From: DATGMS01 sp040905145
Lineage (GTDB): Bacteria; Bacteroidota; Bacteroidia; Cytophagales; Cyclobacteriaceae
Assembly: GCA_040905145.1 (NCBI GenBank)
Contig: JBBDSC010000037.1
Location: forward strand, 1-55,916
Direction: 5' to 3'
DNA: 55,916 nt
The notes under the pieces were generated by a model. The model saw only the letters and a list, made by a program, of their open reading frames with translations, searched no databases and was not told the origin of the DNA. Shown here piece after piece: positions 17,943 through 26,565 of this stretch. Position 1 is the stretch's first letter. Every line of letters starts with the position of its first letter. The translations under genes were made by a program, and so were the position numbers.

Positions 17943-19145
17943 ATGATGAAAAGAAATACACTGTTGATTTTAATGTTTTTAACAGGGATGTTTGGTCTGC
18001 CCACCGTGAGCAAATCCCAGATTGATCCTGCTGATAAAGATCCTGCCTCGATGCTTTGTGTTGGAGAATTTTGGACAGAAGAAGAAGGAAAGGCTTTCCT
18101 CCAACAAATGCAACAAAAATATACCACCTCTGAGGAATGGAAAAGTCGTGCTGAACAGATCCGTCAACAAATACTGAAAGGGGCGGGATTGGAGCAATAT
18201 CCTAAAAAGAACCCGCTGAATCCCATAGTTGGTGAAAAACGGGTATATGATGGCTATCAGGTGCAGAATGTGGCTTTTGAAAGTCTCCCCGGGGTATATG
18301 TCACCGGCAGCTTGTATATGCCCACTGAAATAAACGGTAAAATTCCGGGCATCTTGAGCCCCCATGGCCATTGGACCCAACCCGGTGATGTGGGCCGCTA
18401 CCGACCCGATGCGCAAAAAAGATTTGCTGCGATGGCCCGGATGGGTGCCATGGTGTGGGCTTATGATGCAGTGGGTTACGGTCAGATGGAAGAATTTGGT
18501 TGGAAGCACCAACATCCTGAAGCACTGAAGCTACAACTATGGAACAGTGTACGCGGGATTGACTTCCTGCTTTCCATGGGGGCTGATTCCACTCGGATCG
18601 CGGCAACGGGAGCTTCTGGCGGAGGTACCCAAACCTTCTTGGTTACCGCCATTGATGAGCGGGTGACTGTTTCGGCTCCTGTAGTAATGGTGTCGGCACA
18701 CTTTTTTGGAGGATGTGTTTGCGAAAGTGGCATGCCCATTCATAAAAGCGAAAATTTCCAAACCAACAATGTGGAAATAGCTGCCCTTGCAGCACCCCGC
18801 CCGATGTTGCTGGTATCCAATGGTAATGATTGGACACTTAACAATCCAACGGTGGAATATCCCCATAGCCAATATATTTATTCCTTATTTGGCCAGTCCA
18901 ACCTCGTCGAAAATGTCCATCTACCCGAAGATCACCATGGCTATGATGACAACAAACGCATTGCTGTCTATCCTTTCCTGGCCAAACATCTGGGACTTGA
19001 CATATCCAAGGCCTTAAATGCTGATGGTACCCTAAATGAAGAAATGATTATAGTTGAAGATCAGCAAATGCTCTATCCTTTTGATGAAAAAAATCCTTTT
19101 CCGGCCATGGCCATCAAAACCAATGATGAGGTGGTGTGGGAATAG
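17943..19145 (+). CDS. Secreted acetylxylan-esterase-like alpha/beta hydrolase
   Basis: I prefer the ATG at 17943 (or 17946) because the signal peptide starts there (MMKRNTLLILMFLTG); an earlier ATG at 17922 would add seven polar residues. The mature domain has PGILSPHGHW, a nucleophile elbow GASGGGTQ (Ser near 224) and a candidate catalytic His in PEDHHGYDD near 330. VSAHFFGGCVCESGMP is typical of this carbohydrate-esterase-like family. It probably removes acyl groups from sugars or glycans in the periplasm. Length and motifs are intact, unlike the neighbours at 17400 and 28328. The exact ester is unknown. Confidence 0.82.
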   Translation: MMKRNTLLILMFLTGMFGLPTVSKSQIDPADKDPASMLCVGEFWTEEEGKAFLQQMQQKYTTSEEWKSRAEQIRQQILKGAGLEQYPKKNPLNPIVGEKRVYDGYQVQNVAFESLPGVYVTGSLYMPTEINGKIPGILSPHGHWTQPGDVGRYRPDAQKRFAAMARMGAMVWAYDAVGYGQMEEFGWKHQHPEALKLQLWNSVRGIDFLLSMGADSTRIAATGASGGGTQTFLVTAIDERVTVSAPVVMVSAHFFGGCVCESGMPIHKSENFQTNNVEIAALAAPRPMLLVSNGNDWTLNNPTVEYPHSQYIYSLFGQSNLVENVHLPEDHHGYDDNKRIAVYPFLAKHLGLDISKALNADGTLNEEMIIVEDQQMLYPFDEKNPFPAMAIKTNDEVVWE

Positions 19146-19275
19146 GGTATTAGTCAATCACTCAAATCACTGCTACCGTTCAATTGGAATCCTGCTGTCG
19201 ACCGTCGACTGTGGACCGTTGACCATTCAATCATATGATAATTCAACAATTTAAAACTAAAATAAACTATTAAAC

Positions 19276-20643
19276 ATGACTGAAAGAAGAGAATTTATCA
19301 AGAAAAGTTTATTGGGAGGCGTTGGCATAGCCGTTGCCGGCATGGGGCTAAGCGCCAAGTCCTATGCATCCATCCTCGGTGCCAATGAGCGTATCAACAT
19401 GGCTGTGATAGGAATACGCGGTCAGGGGGGCAACCATATCAACCAATGGTGCAATCTTAAGGATAACCGAAATGTGCGGTTGAAAACCCTTTGTGATGTA
19501 GATGAAGAAACGTTTTCAGAAAGATCGAAGACTGTTGTCGAGAAAACAGGAGTGACCCCATTAACGGAATGGGACATGAGGAAGGTTTTAGATGACCCGG
19601 AAATAGATGCGGTTTCTTTTGCTACCCCTAACCATTGGCATGCATTGGGAACCATATGGGCCTGTCAGGCAGGCAAGCATGTATATGTGGAGAAACCGGC
19701 CAGCCATAACGTTCATGAAGGACGTAAAATGATTGAAGCTGCCCGAAAATACAATGTCCGGGTTCAGACTGGATTCCAAAACCGATCTATTGCCAATGTT
19801 ATGGAAGCCATGAAATTCTTGCATGAGGGAGGAATTGGCGAGGTATATATGGCCCGGGGCCTGTGCTATAAGCCACGGGATTCGTTTGGTATTGCAAAAG
19901 ACAGCACACCTCCTGCCTCTCTGCATTATGACGAATGGTTAGGCCCGGCACCTTACCGCGCTTACAATGAAAAAAAAGGTCACTACAATTGGCATTGGCA
20001 TTGGGATACCGGAAATGGGGATACCGGAAACCAAGGTCCCCATCAATTTGATGTGGCCCGTTGGGGATTGAATAAAAATGAACATCCGGTTTCTGTTTAC
20101 TCCAGCGGCGGGATTTACGGGATTAATCCAATGGAATGTTCTCAGGAAACGCCCAACACACAGACTTCAATATTTAAATATCAGGATGGGAAAGTCCTTG
20201 AGTTTGAAACTAGGGGACGGTATTCCAATGGGGAGTCCGGATTGGGTATACAGATTGGAAATATATTTTATGGTACGGATGGATACCTTGAAATTGACGG
20301 AGGTACCTGGAAGGCTTATCGTCAAAGGGAGAAAGAACCTTTTGCAGAATCCCAAAAAGGGGAGAGCAAAGCGGCTGAATCGAATTTTCTTGCAGCACCT
20401 GGTGGTTCTGAACATTATGCCAACTTCCTTGATGGGATTAGAACTGGCAACCAGGCGTTGCACTGCGATATCCGTGAAGGCCATTATTCTTCTACACTGC
20501 CCATAATAGCCAATATTTCCTATAGGCTTGAAAGGGGGCTTAAGTTCATGGGGGATTATGAACAGTTTGCCAATGACCTTGAGGCAGATGCCCTGTTGTC
20601 CCGGCCGAATAGACCCCCTTATGGTATTCCAAATGAAGTGTAG
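19276..20643 (+). CDS. Tat-exported Gfo/Idh/MocA-family oxidoreductase
   Basis: The 455-residue protein has a twin-arginine leader (MTERREFIKKSLLGG). A Rossmann domain begins INMAVIGIRGQGG, has TLCDVDEETF after strand two, and the family Lys in YVEKPASH (near 139). The C-terminal domain has GPHQFDVARWGL, typical of the exported Bacteroidota subfamily. Such enzymes use tightly bound NAD and oxidise, epimerise or hydrolyse glycosides. The gene lies 130 bp after the esterase on the same strand, and the gap holds a GTCGACTGTGGAC-type repeat near 19195-19225. Substrate unknown. Confidence 0.87.
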   Translation: MTERREFIKKSLLGGVGIAVAGMGLSAKSYASILGANERINMAVIGIRGQGGNHINQWCNLKDNRNVRLKTLCDVDEETFSERSKTVVEKTGVTPLTEWDMRKVLDDPEIDAVSFATPNHWHALGTIWACQAGKHVYVEKPASHNVHEGRKMIEAARKYNVRVQTGFQNRSIANVMEAMKFLHEGGIGEVYMARGLCYKPRDSFGIAKDSTPPASLHYDEWLGPAPYRAYNEKKGHYNWHWHWDTGNGDTGNQGPHQFDVARWGLNKNEHPVSVYSSGGIYGINPMECSQETPNTQTSIFKYQDGKVLEFETRGRYSNGESGLGIQIGNIFYGTDGYLEIDGGTWKAYRQREKEPFAESQKGESKAAESNFLAAPGGSEHYANFLDGIRTGNQALHCDIREGHYSSTLPIIANISYRLERGLKFMGDYEQFANDLEADALLSRPNRPPYGIPNEV

Positions 20644-20700
20644 GGATATAAATGAGAAAGCATGCTGAAGTTTGGCTCCGGCAGGGGCTTTAACAATTGA

Positions 20701-20737
20701 TTCAGTTTCCCCCTGCTTAAAGCCAGGGGAAACTGAA
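20701..20737. repeat. Hairpin downstream of the Gfo/Idh gene, possible terminator
   Basis: TTCAGTTTCCCCCTG pairs with CAGGGGAAACTGAA around CTTAAAGC, giving a strong GC-rich stem 58 bp after the stop at 20643. No long T-run follows on the plus strand, so it may be a mobile or REP-like hairpin that also slows transcription toward the transporter gene. Confidence 0.5.
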
Positions 20738-20781
20738 TTTGTTGCTGTTTTCAGATAAAATTCATATTCAATTCTATACAC

Positions 20782-22023
20782 ATGAAGGACAACAATTTTT
20801 TGAAGAAATTTGGCAAAGGGCTTAGTGTATTAGGACCTGGAATATTTTTGATCGGCTATAATATAGGCACTGGGAGTATAACCACCATGGCCAAAGTGGG
20901 TGCGGAATATGGTATGAACCTTACCTGGGCCCTCGCCCTGTCCTGCATTTTCACTTATATCCTTATGGTAGCGTACGGCAAAACCACGTTGGTTACCGGA
21001 AATACGGCCTTGTTTAACATTAAAAATAAAATAAAATCCGGTCCGGCTTTAGCTATCTACATTATTGTTGCCTTGATCATCGGGGAGATCATGGCCCTGA
21101 TGGGAATCTTTGGGATTGTTGCTGATCTGTTGCAGGAAGGCTCCAAACTCCTATTTGGCGGGGATGGATTCAGTACCTTATGGATCACCTTTGTATTGGT
21201 GATAGGCTTGTCTTTGCTGTTGTGGTATGGGAGTTACATAGTTTTTGAAAAATTCCTGATATTCTTTGTGATATTAATGGTTATATCTTTCGTGGTGGTG
21301 TTTTTCTTGGTCAAACCGAGTGTCTCCACTATAATGGGAGGTCTGGCACCCTCTATTCCAGATGAACCGGGCGTGTTGCGCCTCATTGCAGCCATAGCAG
21401 GAACTACCTGTTCTGCAGCAGTATTCATTGTTAGAAGTACGGTAGTGGCAGAAAAAGGCTGGACCATCAGCGACCTAAAAAACGAAAAGAAAGATGCGGG
21501 GGTTTCTGCCTCGCTGATGTTCATATTAAGTGTGATCATTATGGCGGTTTCCGCAGGAACTTTGCATGTGATGGGATTGGAAATGAACGATACTGTAGAA
21601 ATGATAGCTCTTTTTGAACCCTTAGGGGGAAAAATAGCCGCTTTTATTTTAATCCTGGGAATAGCAGGGGCGGGAATTTCAACTGTTTTCCCTATCGTCT
21701 TGATCGCACCCTGGTTGATCAGTGATTACATGGGTAAAAAACGGAACGTCCGATCAACCATGTATCGTACCTTAGGCCTTATTGGGATTTTGTTCGGTTT
21801 CGGGATGGAGTTTTTAGATGCAAGGCCACCCATTCTGATGGTGTTTTCGCAGGCATTCCAAGCACTTATCTTACCTGCTGTAGCCATCCCTATATTTTTC
21901 CTTATCAATCAAAAGTACCTTATGAAAGAACATGTGGCGGGGTCTAAGATGAATATAGGATTATTAGCGGTGATTTTGTTCAGCTTAATTACCGCCTATT
22001 TTGCAGTGGCAGATTTTTTCTGA
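20782..22023 (+). CDS. Nramp-superfamily membrane transporter lacking the canonical metal-binding motif
   Basis: The 413-residue protein has about eleven hydrophobic segments and the APC/LeuT-type N-terminus of Nramp proteins (LSVLGPGIFLIGYNIGTGS). In metal-transporting Nramps, helix 1 carries Asp-Pro-Gly-Asn and helix 6 carries Met-Pro-His. Here the helix 1 stretch reads NIGTGSITT, and the helix 6 region reads AGTTCSAAVFIV with no Met-Pro-His. The name divalent metal transporter is therefore doubtful. It lies between a sugar oxidoreductase and an amidohydrolase, so an organic acid, sugar derivative or a differently coordinated ion are options. Fold is confident; substrate unknown. Confidence 0.78.
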   Translation: MKDNNFLKKFGKGLSVLGPGIFLIGYNIGTGSITTMAKVGAEYGMNLTWALALSCIFTYILMVAYGKTTLVTGNTALFNIKNKIKSGPALAIYIIVALIIGEIMALMGIFGIVADLLQEGSKLLFGGDGFSTLWITFVLVIGLSLLLWYGSYIVFEKFLIFFVILMVISFVVVFFLVKPSVSTIMGGLAPSIPDEPGVLRLIAAIAGTTCSAAVFIVRSTVVAEKGWTISDLKNEKKDAGVSASLMFILSVIIMAVSAGTLHVMGLEMNDTVEMIALFEPLGGKIAAFILILGIAGAGISTVFPIVLIAPWLISDYMGKKRNVRSTMYRTLGLIGILFGFGMEFLDARPPILMVFSQAFQALILPAVAIPIFFLINQKYLMKEHVAGSKMNIGLLAVILFSLITAYFAVADFF

Positions 22024-22105
22024 TTATAACTTAAATGAATAGCGTAAAAAATTAATAAAGCTTTGGCTAATTAGAAAACTTAAATCCTACTAATCCAAAA
22101 TTACG

Positions 22106-23332
22106 ATGAAAAGCAACCGGAGAGATTTTTTAAAGCATGCTGGGCTTGCCGGGCTCAGCGCAGCCGGAGCCAGTATACTGCCATCATGCAGTTCAGGTGA
22201 AGGTAAGAAAAGTATATCCAACAAGGACTGGAACTCAGATCCGGAGTGGCGTGAGGTGAAATACGGTGCATGGAGCGGTCCGGGAGTTCCCGATGGCCCT
22301 GGTCCAATGGACCCTGTGCTGCTCAAGGATTATGCTCCAAGGTCCTCGGTGGTTGCCGAAGAGACCTTCCTACCGAAGGCAAAATATCCAGTCATTGACG
22401 TTCATGTGCACCATTATCCAGAAAGTGCCGAGGGTAAGACCACAGAGGAAGCATTGGTCGATTGGGTCAAGACTCAGGAGGAGACTGGCGTTGAGAAATC
22501 AGTGGTACTGACGGTGGCAACAGGCACTGAATTCGACAGACTCATGGAAATGTATCTGGAGCCGTATCCTGATCGGTTTCAGCTGTACTGTGGCGTAGAA
22601 ATGATTGATATAGATAAACCCGACTATCCGGAGCGGGCTGTGGCGGAGTTGGAGCGTTGTTATAGAATGGGAGCACGTGGTGTTGGTGAGGTGACCGACA
22701 AGGGATTTGGCTTAACAAGGGATCCCAAGTTGGCCCCGGAAGAGCGGTTACATCTCGACGATGCCCGTTTGGACCCCTTCTGGAACAAATGTGCAGAGCT
22801 GAATCTGCCTGTGAATGTCCACATAGCTGACCATCCTTCTTCCTGGGAACCGCCGGATGTGTTTCAGGAGCGTACGCCTATTTTTCAGCAATTTAACCAA
22901 TATGGTGAGGAGGGACTGTCACATGGGGAATTGTTGGCTGTTCTGCCCCGCATGCTGGAGAAGCATCCGAAGACGACATTCATCGCGTGTCATTTGGCCA
23001 ATTTAGGCCATGACCTTAAGAGGCTTGGCAGTACGATGGACCAGTATCCCAACCTGTACCTGGATATCTCGGCTCGCGACTATGAAGTGGGGCGACAACC
23101 TCGTGCGGCAGCTAAGTTCCTTTCAAAATATTCAACCCGTGTTATGTTTGGGACCGACATGGGCATGGATAAAGGGATGTACCAGAACTGGTGGCGGTTG
23201 TTGGAAAGTGCGGACGAGCACATGCAAGGCCGGATATGGTGGAGATATTATGGTCTTGAACTGCCGGCACCAATACTAGAGGCACTTTACCGTGGCAACG
23301 CTAAAAGAATCCTTAATTGGGAGAAGGTGTAA
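22106..23332 (+). CDS. Tat-exported amidohydrolase (Amidohydro_2 family)
   Basis: The 408-residue protein has a twin-arginine leader (KSNRRDFLK) and a lipobox at Cys28 (ILPSC), so it may be an anchored lipoprotein. The TIM-barrel metal site is visible as DVHVHH (near 98-103), VNVHIADH, FIACHLANLGHD and the late Asp in MFGTDMG. Family members hydrolyse or decarboxylate cyclic and carboxylated compounds such as lactones. In this uronate island a lactonase role on an oxidised sugar is plausible but unproven. Its codons are visibly richer in G and C than those of both neighbours, which may mean recent acquisition. It starts 82 bp after the transporter. Confidence 0.85.
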   Translation: MKSNRRDFLKHAGLAGLSAAGASILPSCSSGEGKKSISNKDWNSDPEWREVKYGAWSGPGVPDGPGPMDPVLLKDYAPRSSVVAEETFLPKAKYPVIDVHVHHYPESAEGKTTEEALVDWVKTQEETGVEKSVVLTVATGTEFDRLMEMYLEPYPDRFQLYCGVEMIDIDKPDYPERAVAELERCYRMGARGVGEVTDKGFGLTRDPKLAPEERLHLDDARLDPFWNKCAELNLPVNVHIADHPSSWEPPDVFQERTPIFQQFNQYGEEGLSHGELLAVLPRMLEKHPKTTFIACHLANLGHDLKRLGSTMDQYPNLYLDISARDYEVGRQPRAAAKFLSKYSTRVMFGTDMGMDKGMYQNWWRLLESADEHMQGRIWWRYYGLELPAPILEALYRGNAKRILNWEKV

Positions 23333-23470
23333 GTTAGCTGCTGGAATTTAGAGGGGACATTAAATATTGGGTATATGACATGGATGGCCACTTTGGCCGA
23401 CTTAGCCGGTTAAGACTCCTGAAAACGACGGCATGTCCATCAGCCGCAAAACTTATACAATTAACGAACT

Positions 23471-24352
23471 ATGAAAAATAACCGCAGGGATTTTCTCAAA
23501 TTAACCTGTTATGATTTCTTCGAGCTGATGACCTTGAATATGGCAAGACAGGGCTTTTTCGGGGAAATTATTCACGGTGAAGGAGCTTACATCCATGATT
23601 TATTACCGGGTCTTTTCAATAAGGAGAGATGGAACATGTGGCGTTTCAGGCACAATGCCAGCAGGAACGGTAATCTTTATCCCACCCATGGACTGGGACC
23701 GATTTGCCAGGTGATGAATATGAACCGTGGTGATAAAATGGATTTTATGGTCTCGGTTTCAAGCAATGATTTTGTGATGGGGGACATGGCAAAAGATCTG
23801 GCGGATAAAGACAGCTTCTATAAACAATTTGTGGGCATGCCTTATAGGGGGAACATGAATGTCTCCACCATAAAGACCCATAAGGGCCGGACCATTATGT
23901 TGCAGCACGATGTAACTTCGCCGAGGGTTTATTCCCGGATACATTTGGTCAGCGGCACCAAAGGAGTGGCCATGAAATATCCTCTATCAGGCAGGATTGC
24001 CACGAGCCATGAAGGCTGGCTTTCTGAGGAGGAAATCAAATCCCTGGAAGAAAAGTATCAGCCTGAAATTGTTAAAAGGATGGGACAATTGGCCAAAGAA
24101 GTCGGAGGACACGGCGGAATGGATTTTTTAATGGATTGGCGGTTGATTGATTGCCTCCGAAATGGTTTGCCCCTTGATCAGGATGTTTATGATGCCGCTC
24201 TTTGGAGTTCAATATTTCCATTAAGTGAATGGTCAGTAGCCAATCGATCCAATTCCATTGATGTGCCCGATTTTACCGGAGGATCCTGGCAGGACAATAC
24301 GCCTGTGGACATCACCCTGGCTCAGGGTGGAAATACAGGGGTGCTCCTTTAA
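23471..24352 (+). pseudogene. GH109-like Gfo/Idh glycosidase lacking its NAD-binding domain
   Basis: The 293-residue product is a Tat leader (KNNRRDFLKLT) joined directly to CYDFFELMTLNMARQG, which in GH109-type enzymes follows the complete Rossmann domain. The C-terminal domain is well kept through HNASRNGNLYPTHGLGP, RGNMNVSTIKTHKGRT, GGHGGMDFLMDW and the final GGNTGVLL. About 170 residues, including the NAD fold and the catalytic start of the family, are absent; the junction is near 23505 and in frame. Enzymes of this family need NAD, so normal activity should be lost. It may be a recent deletion pseudogene, or the joined leader could mean the remaining domain is still exported. Confidence 0.78.
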
Positions 24353-24401
24353 TGCTGTTCAGGATGAACATCAATCAACTTCTTTTAAAAACTATTATTC
24401 T

Positions 24402-26483
24402 ATGAAACGAATATTTTTACTTGGTATCGGTTTAATCATTTCCATTACACTTCTTTTTGCTACAGAAGGCTCCTATAAAGAGGATTGGTCTTCTATGGCA
24501 AGTCCTGCAGACAGCCTGCCTGACGTCCTTGGAGACAACAGGTCAGATTTGATCGAAAGTAATTTAAGGAATGAGGCGAAATTAAAATTTGCCACCCATC
24601 AGTTACCCGCCAGCTTGGAGGAATGGGAAGCGGCCCGCAAAATACTAAGGGAAAAAATCATCAAAAAAAGCAGGTTACACGTTGATCATGATCTCCCATT
24701 GGACATGAGGGAAACCGGGACGGTTCAGATGGAAGGGTATGTCATCAAAAATATCTTTTTTCAGACCCGTCCCGGAGTTTACGCCACGGCCAATCTGTAT
24801 ATTCCTGAAGGAAAGGGGCCATTTCCAGCCGTTGTAAATATGATTGGACATTGGAGAAAAGGTAAAATAGATACGTCTGGTCCCCAGCATATCGGACACA
24901 GCCTTGCCCTTAATGGTTACGTATGTCTGAGCATTGATCCTTGGGGATCAGGAGAAAGGACGACCACCCATGGGGATTTTGAATATCATGGAGCTAATCT
25001 AGGAGCTTCCTTAATGAACATAGGGGAGACCCTGCTAGGCGTACAGGTTTCCGACAACATGAGGGGAGTTGATCTGCTTACTTCTTTGCCTTATGTGGAT
25101 GCGGAAAAAATCGGGGCCACAGGAGCCAGTGGGGGAGGAAACCAGACGATGTGGTTTGCTGCTCTTGACGAACGGGTAAAAGCCGCCTTGCCCATTGTAA
25201 GTGTAGGCACTTTCGAATCTGCTGTGATGAGATCCAATTGTGTCTGCGAATTGTTACCTGATGGCTTGACCTTTACCGAAACATCCGGGGTGTTGGCCTT
25301 ATTTGCCCCAAGGGCACTTAAGATGTGCAATCATCACCAGGATAGTAACCCTACCTTTTATCCGGCTGAAATGTTAAGGAGCTTTCATAATGCCAAGCCT
25401 ATCTTTGATCTATATGGGGTGGAAAATCATATAAGCTATGAACTTTTTGATCTTACGCACGGATATTGGGAGGAGGACCGGGAAGTCATGTTGGGATGGT
25501 TTGATTTGCATCTGAAAGAAAAGGGTACAGGCGCTTCAAGAAAAGAAATACCCTTTGAACTTTTGCCTGAGGAACAGTTAATGGTATTTGAAGAAGGTAA
25601 AAGAGATCCATTGGTTAAAAGTACGGATGAGTATAGCAGGATAAGGGGAGAAGAACTGAGAAGGGAATATTTGAACCAAAAGAACTTTGACAAGGAACAG
25701 AAGAAAGTGGAATTACGCAACATGCTTCAAATAGATGAGGATGCGGAACTCCTCAAAGTTCATGAATTTACCAGTAAAGAGGGCTGGGACAGGATGGCTT
25801 TGGAAACCTCTGACCATAAGCTTATCCCATTATTACATCAGGCACCGAAAAATAATACCGAAGGATATACGCTGATTTCCAATACAAAAGGGAAACACGG
25901 CATCCCTTCCTCTTTATTGGAGGAATTACAGCAGAAGGGATCCGGTATTGTAATTGTTGAACTTTCTGGCACAGGGGAAGCTGCTTCCCCTGTGGATACA
26001 GCAACCACTCGATTGTCCCAGTTTCACACCCTTTCCCGAGCGGATTTATGGTTGGGAAAAACAATTCTGGGGGAGTGGGCCAAAGAAATAAGCCTTGTCT
26101 CAAAATTTATAGAAGACACCTACCAACCCCAAAGATTAACTATGGATGGCAGCAAAGAAGCAGGATTGGCCGCTTTGTTCTTATGTGCCATAGAAGAAGG
26201 AAATATAGATGAACTGACGGTAAGGAAGGCACCAGCGAGTTATTTATTTGATACCAGGGAAGACATTGACTTTTTCAGTATGGGCATTCACCTGCCCGGC
26301 TTTCTCAATTGGGGGGATATTTCCCTGGCCACGGCACTTGCTGGTAAGGAAATAACGTTTATCCATCCCGTAACCATGTCCGGTAATAGCATAAACGAAA
26401 GCGCCCTGCAGGAATATCAGGCAGAATTTGAAAAAATAAGAAGATTGTGCAACCAAACCGGTAAAATTTCTTTCATACCATAA
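24402..26483 (+). CDS. Secreted two-domain acetylxylan-esterase-like hydrolase
   Basis: The start at 24402 gives a clean signal peptide (MKRIFLLGIGLIISITLLF) and 693 residues; an ORF extending to 24258 only overlaps the gene upstream. The first hydrolase domain has VVNMIGHWRKGK, a nucleophile elbow GASGGGNQ (Ser near 240) and a candidate His in DLTHGYWEED near 350. A second hydrolase-like half (about 460-693) has no GxSxG-type elbow, so it is probably structural. It should deacylate glycans or oligosaccharides outside the cytoplasm. The eroded gene at 28328 comes from the same two-domain class. Confidence 0.8.
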   Translation: MKRIFLLGIGLIISITLLFATEGSYKEDWSSMASPADSLPDVLGDNRSDLIESNLRNEAKLKFATHQLPASLEEWEAARKILREKIIKKSRLHVDHDLPLDMRETGTVQMEGYVIKNIFFQTRPGVYATANLYIPEGKGPFPAVVNMIGHWRKGKIDTSGPQHIGHSLALNGYVCLSIDPWGSGERTTTHGDFEYHGANLGASLMNIGETLLGVQVSDNMRGVDLLTSLPYVDAEKIGATGASGGGNQTMWFAALDERVKAALPIVSVGTFESAVMRSNCVCELLPDGLTFTETSGVLALFAPRALKMCNHHQDSNPTFYPAEMLRSFHNAKPIFDLYGVENHISYELFDLTHGYWEEDREVMLGWFDLHLKEKGTGASRKEIPFELLPEEQLMVFEEGKRDPLVKSTDEYSRIRGEELRREYLNQKNFDKEQKKVELRNMLQIDEDAELLKVHEFTSKEGWDRMALETSDHKLIPLLHQAPKNNTEGYTLISNTKGKHGIPSSLLEELQQKGSGIVIVELSGTGEAASPVDTATTRLSQFHTLSRADLWLGKTILGEWAKEISLVSKFIEDTYQPQRLTMDGSKEAGLAALFLCAIEEGNIDELTVRKAPASYLFDTREDIDFFSMGIHLPGFLNWGDISLATALAGKEITFIHPVTMSGNSINESALQEYQAEFEKIRRLCNQTGKISFIP

Positions 26484-26565
26484 ATCCGGGCCTTAAAATA
26501 AAAATGGTAGGGCGATTTGTTTCCTTTATCTTATATTGACTTTTACAAAATAAAAAATTATAGTT

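Noticed and set aside
20782..22023. Simple call as a manganese/iron Nramp transporter (mntH)
   Set aside because: The helix 1 and helix 6 metal motifs are not visible.
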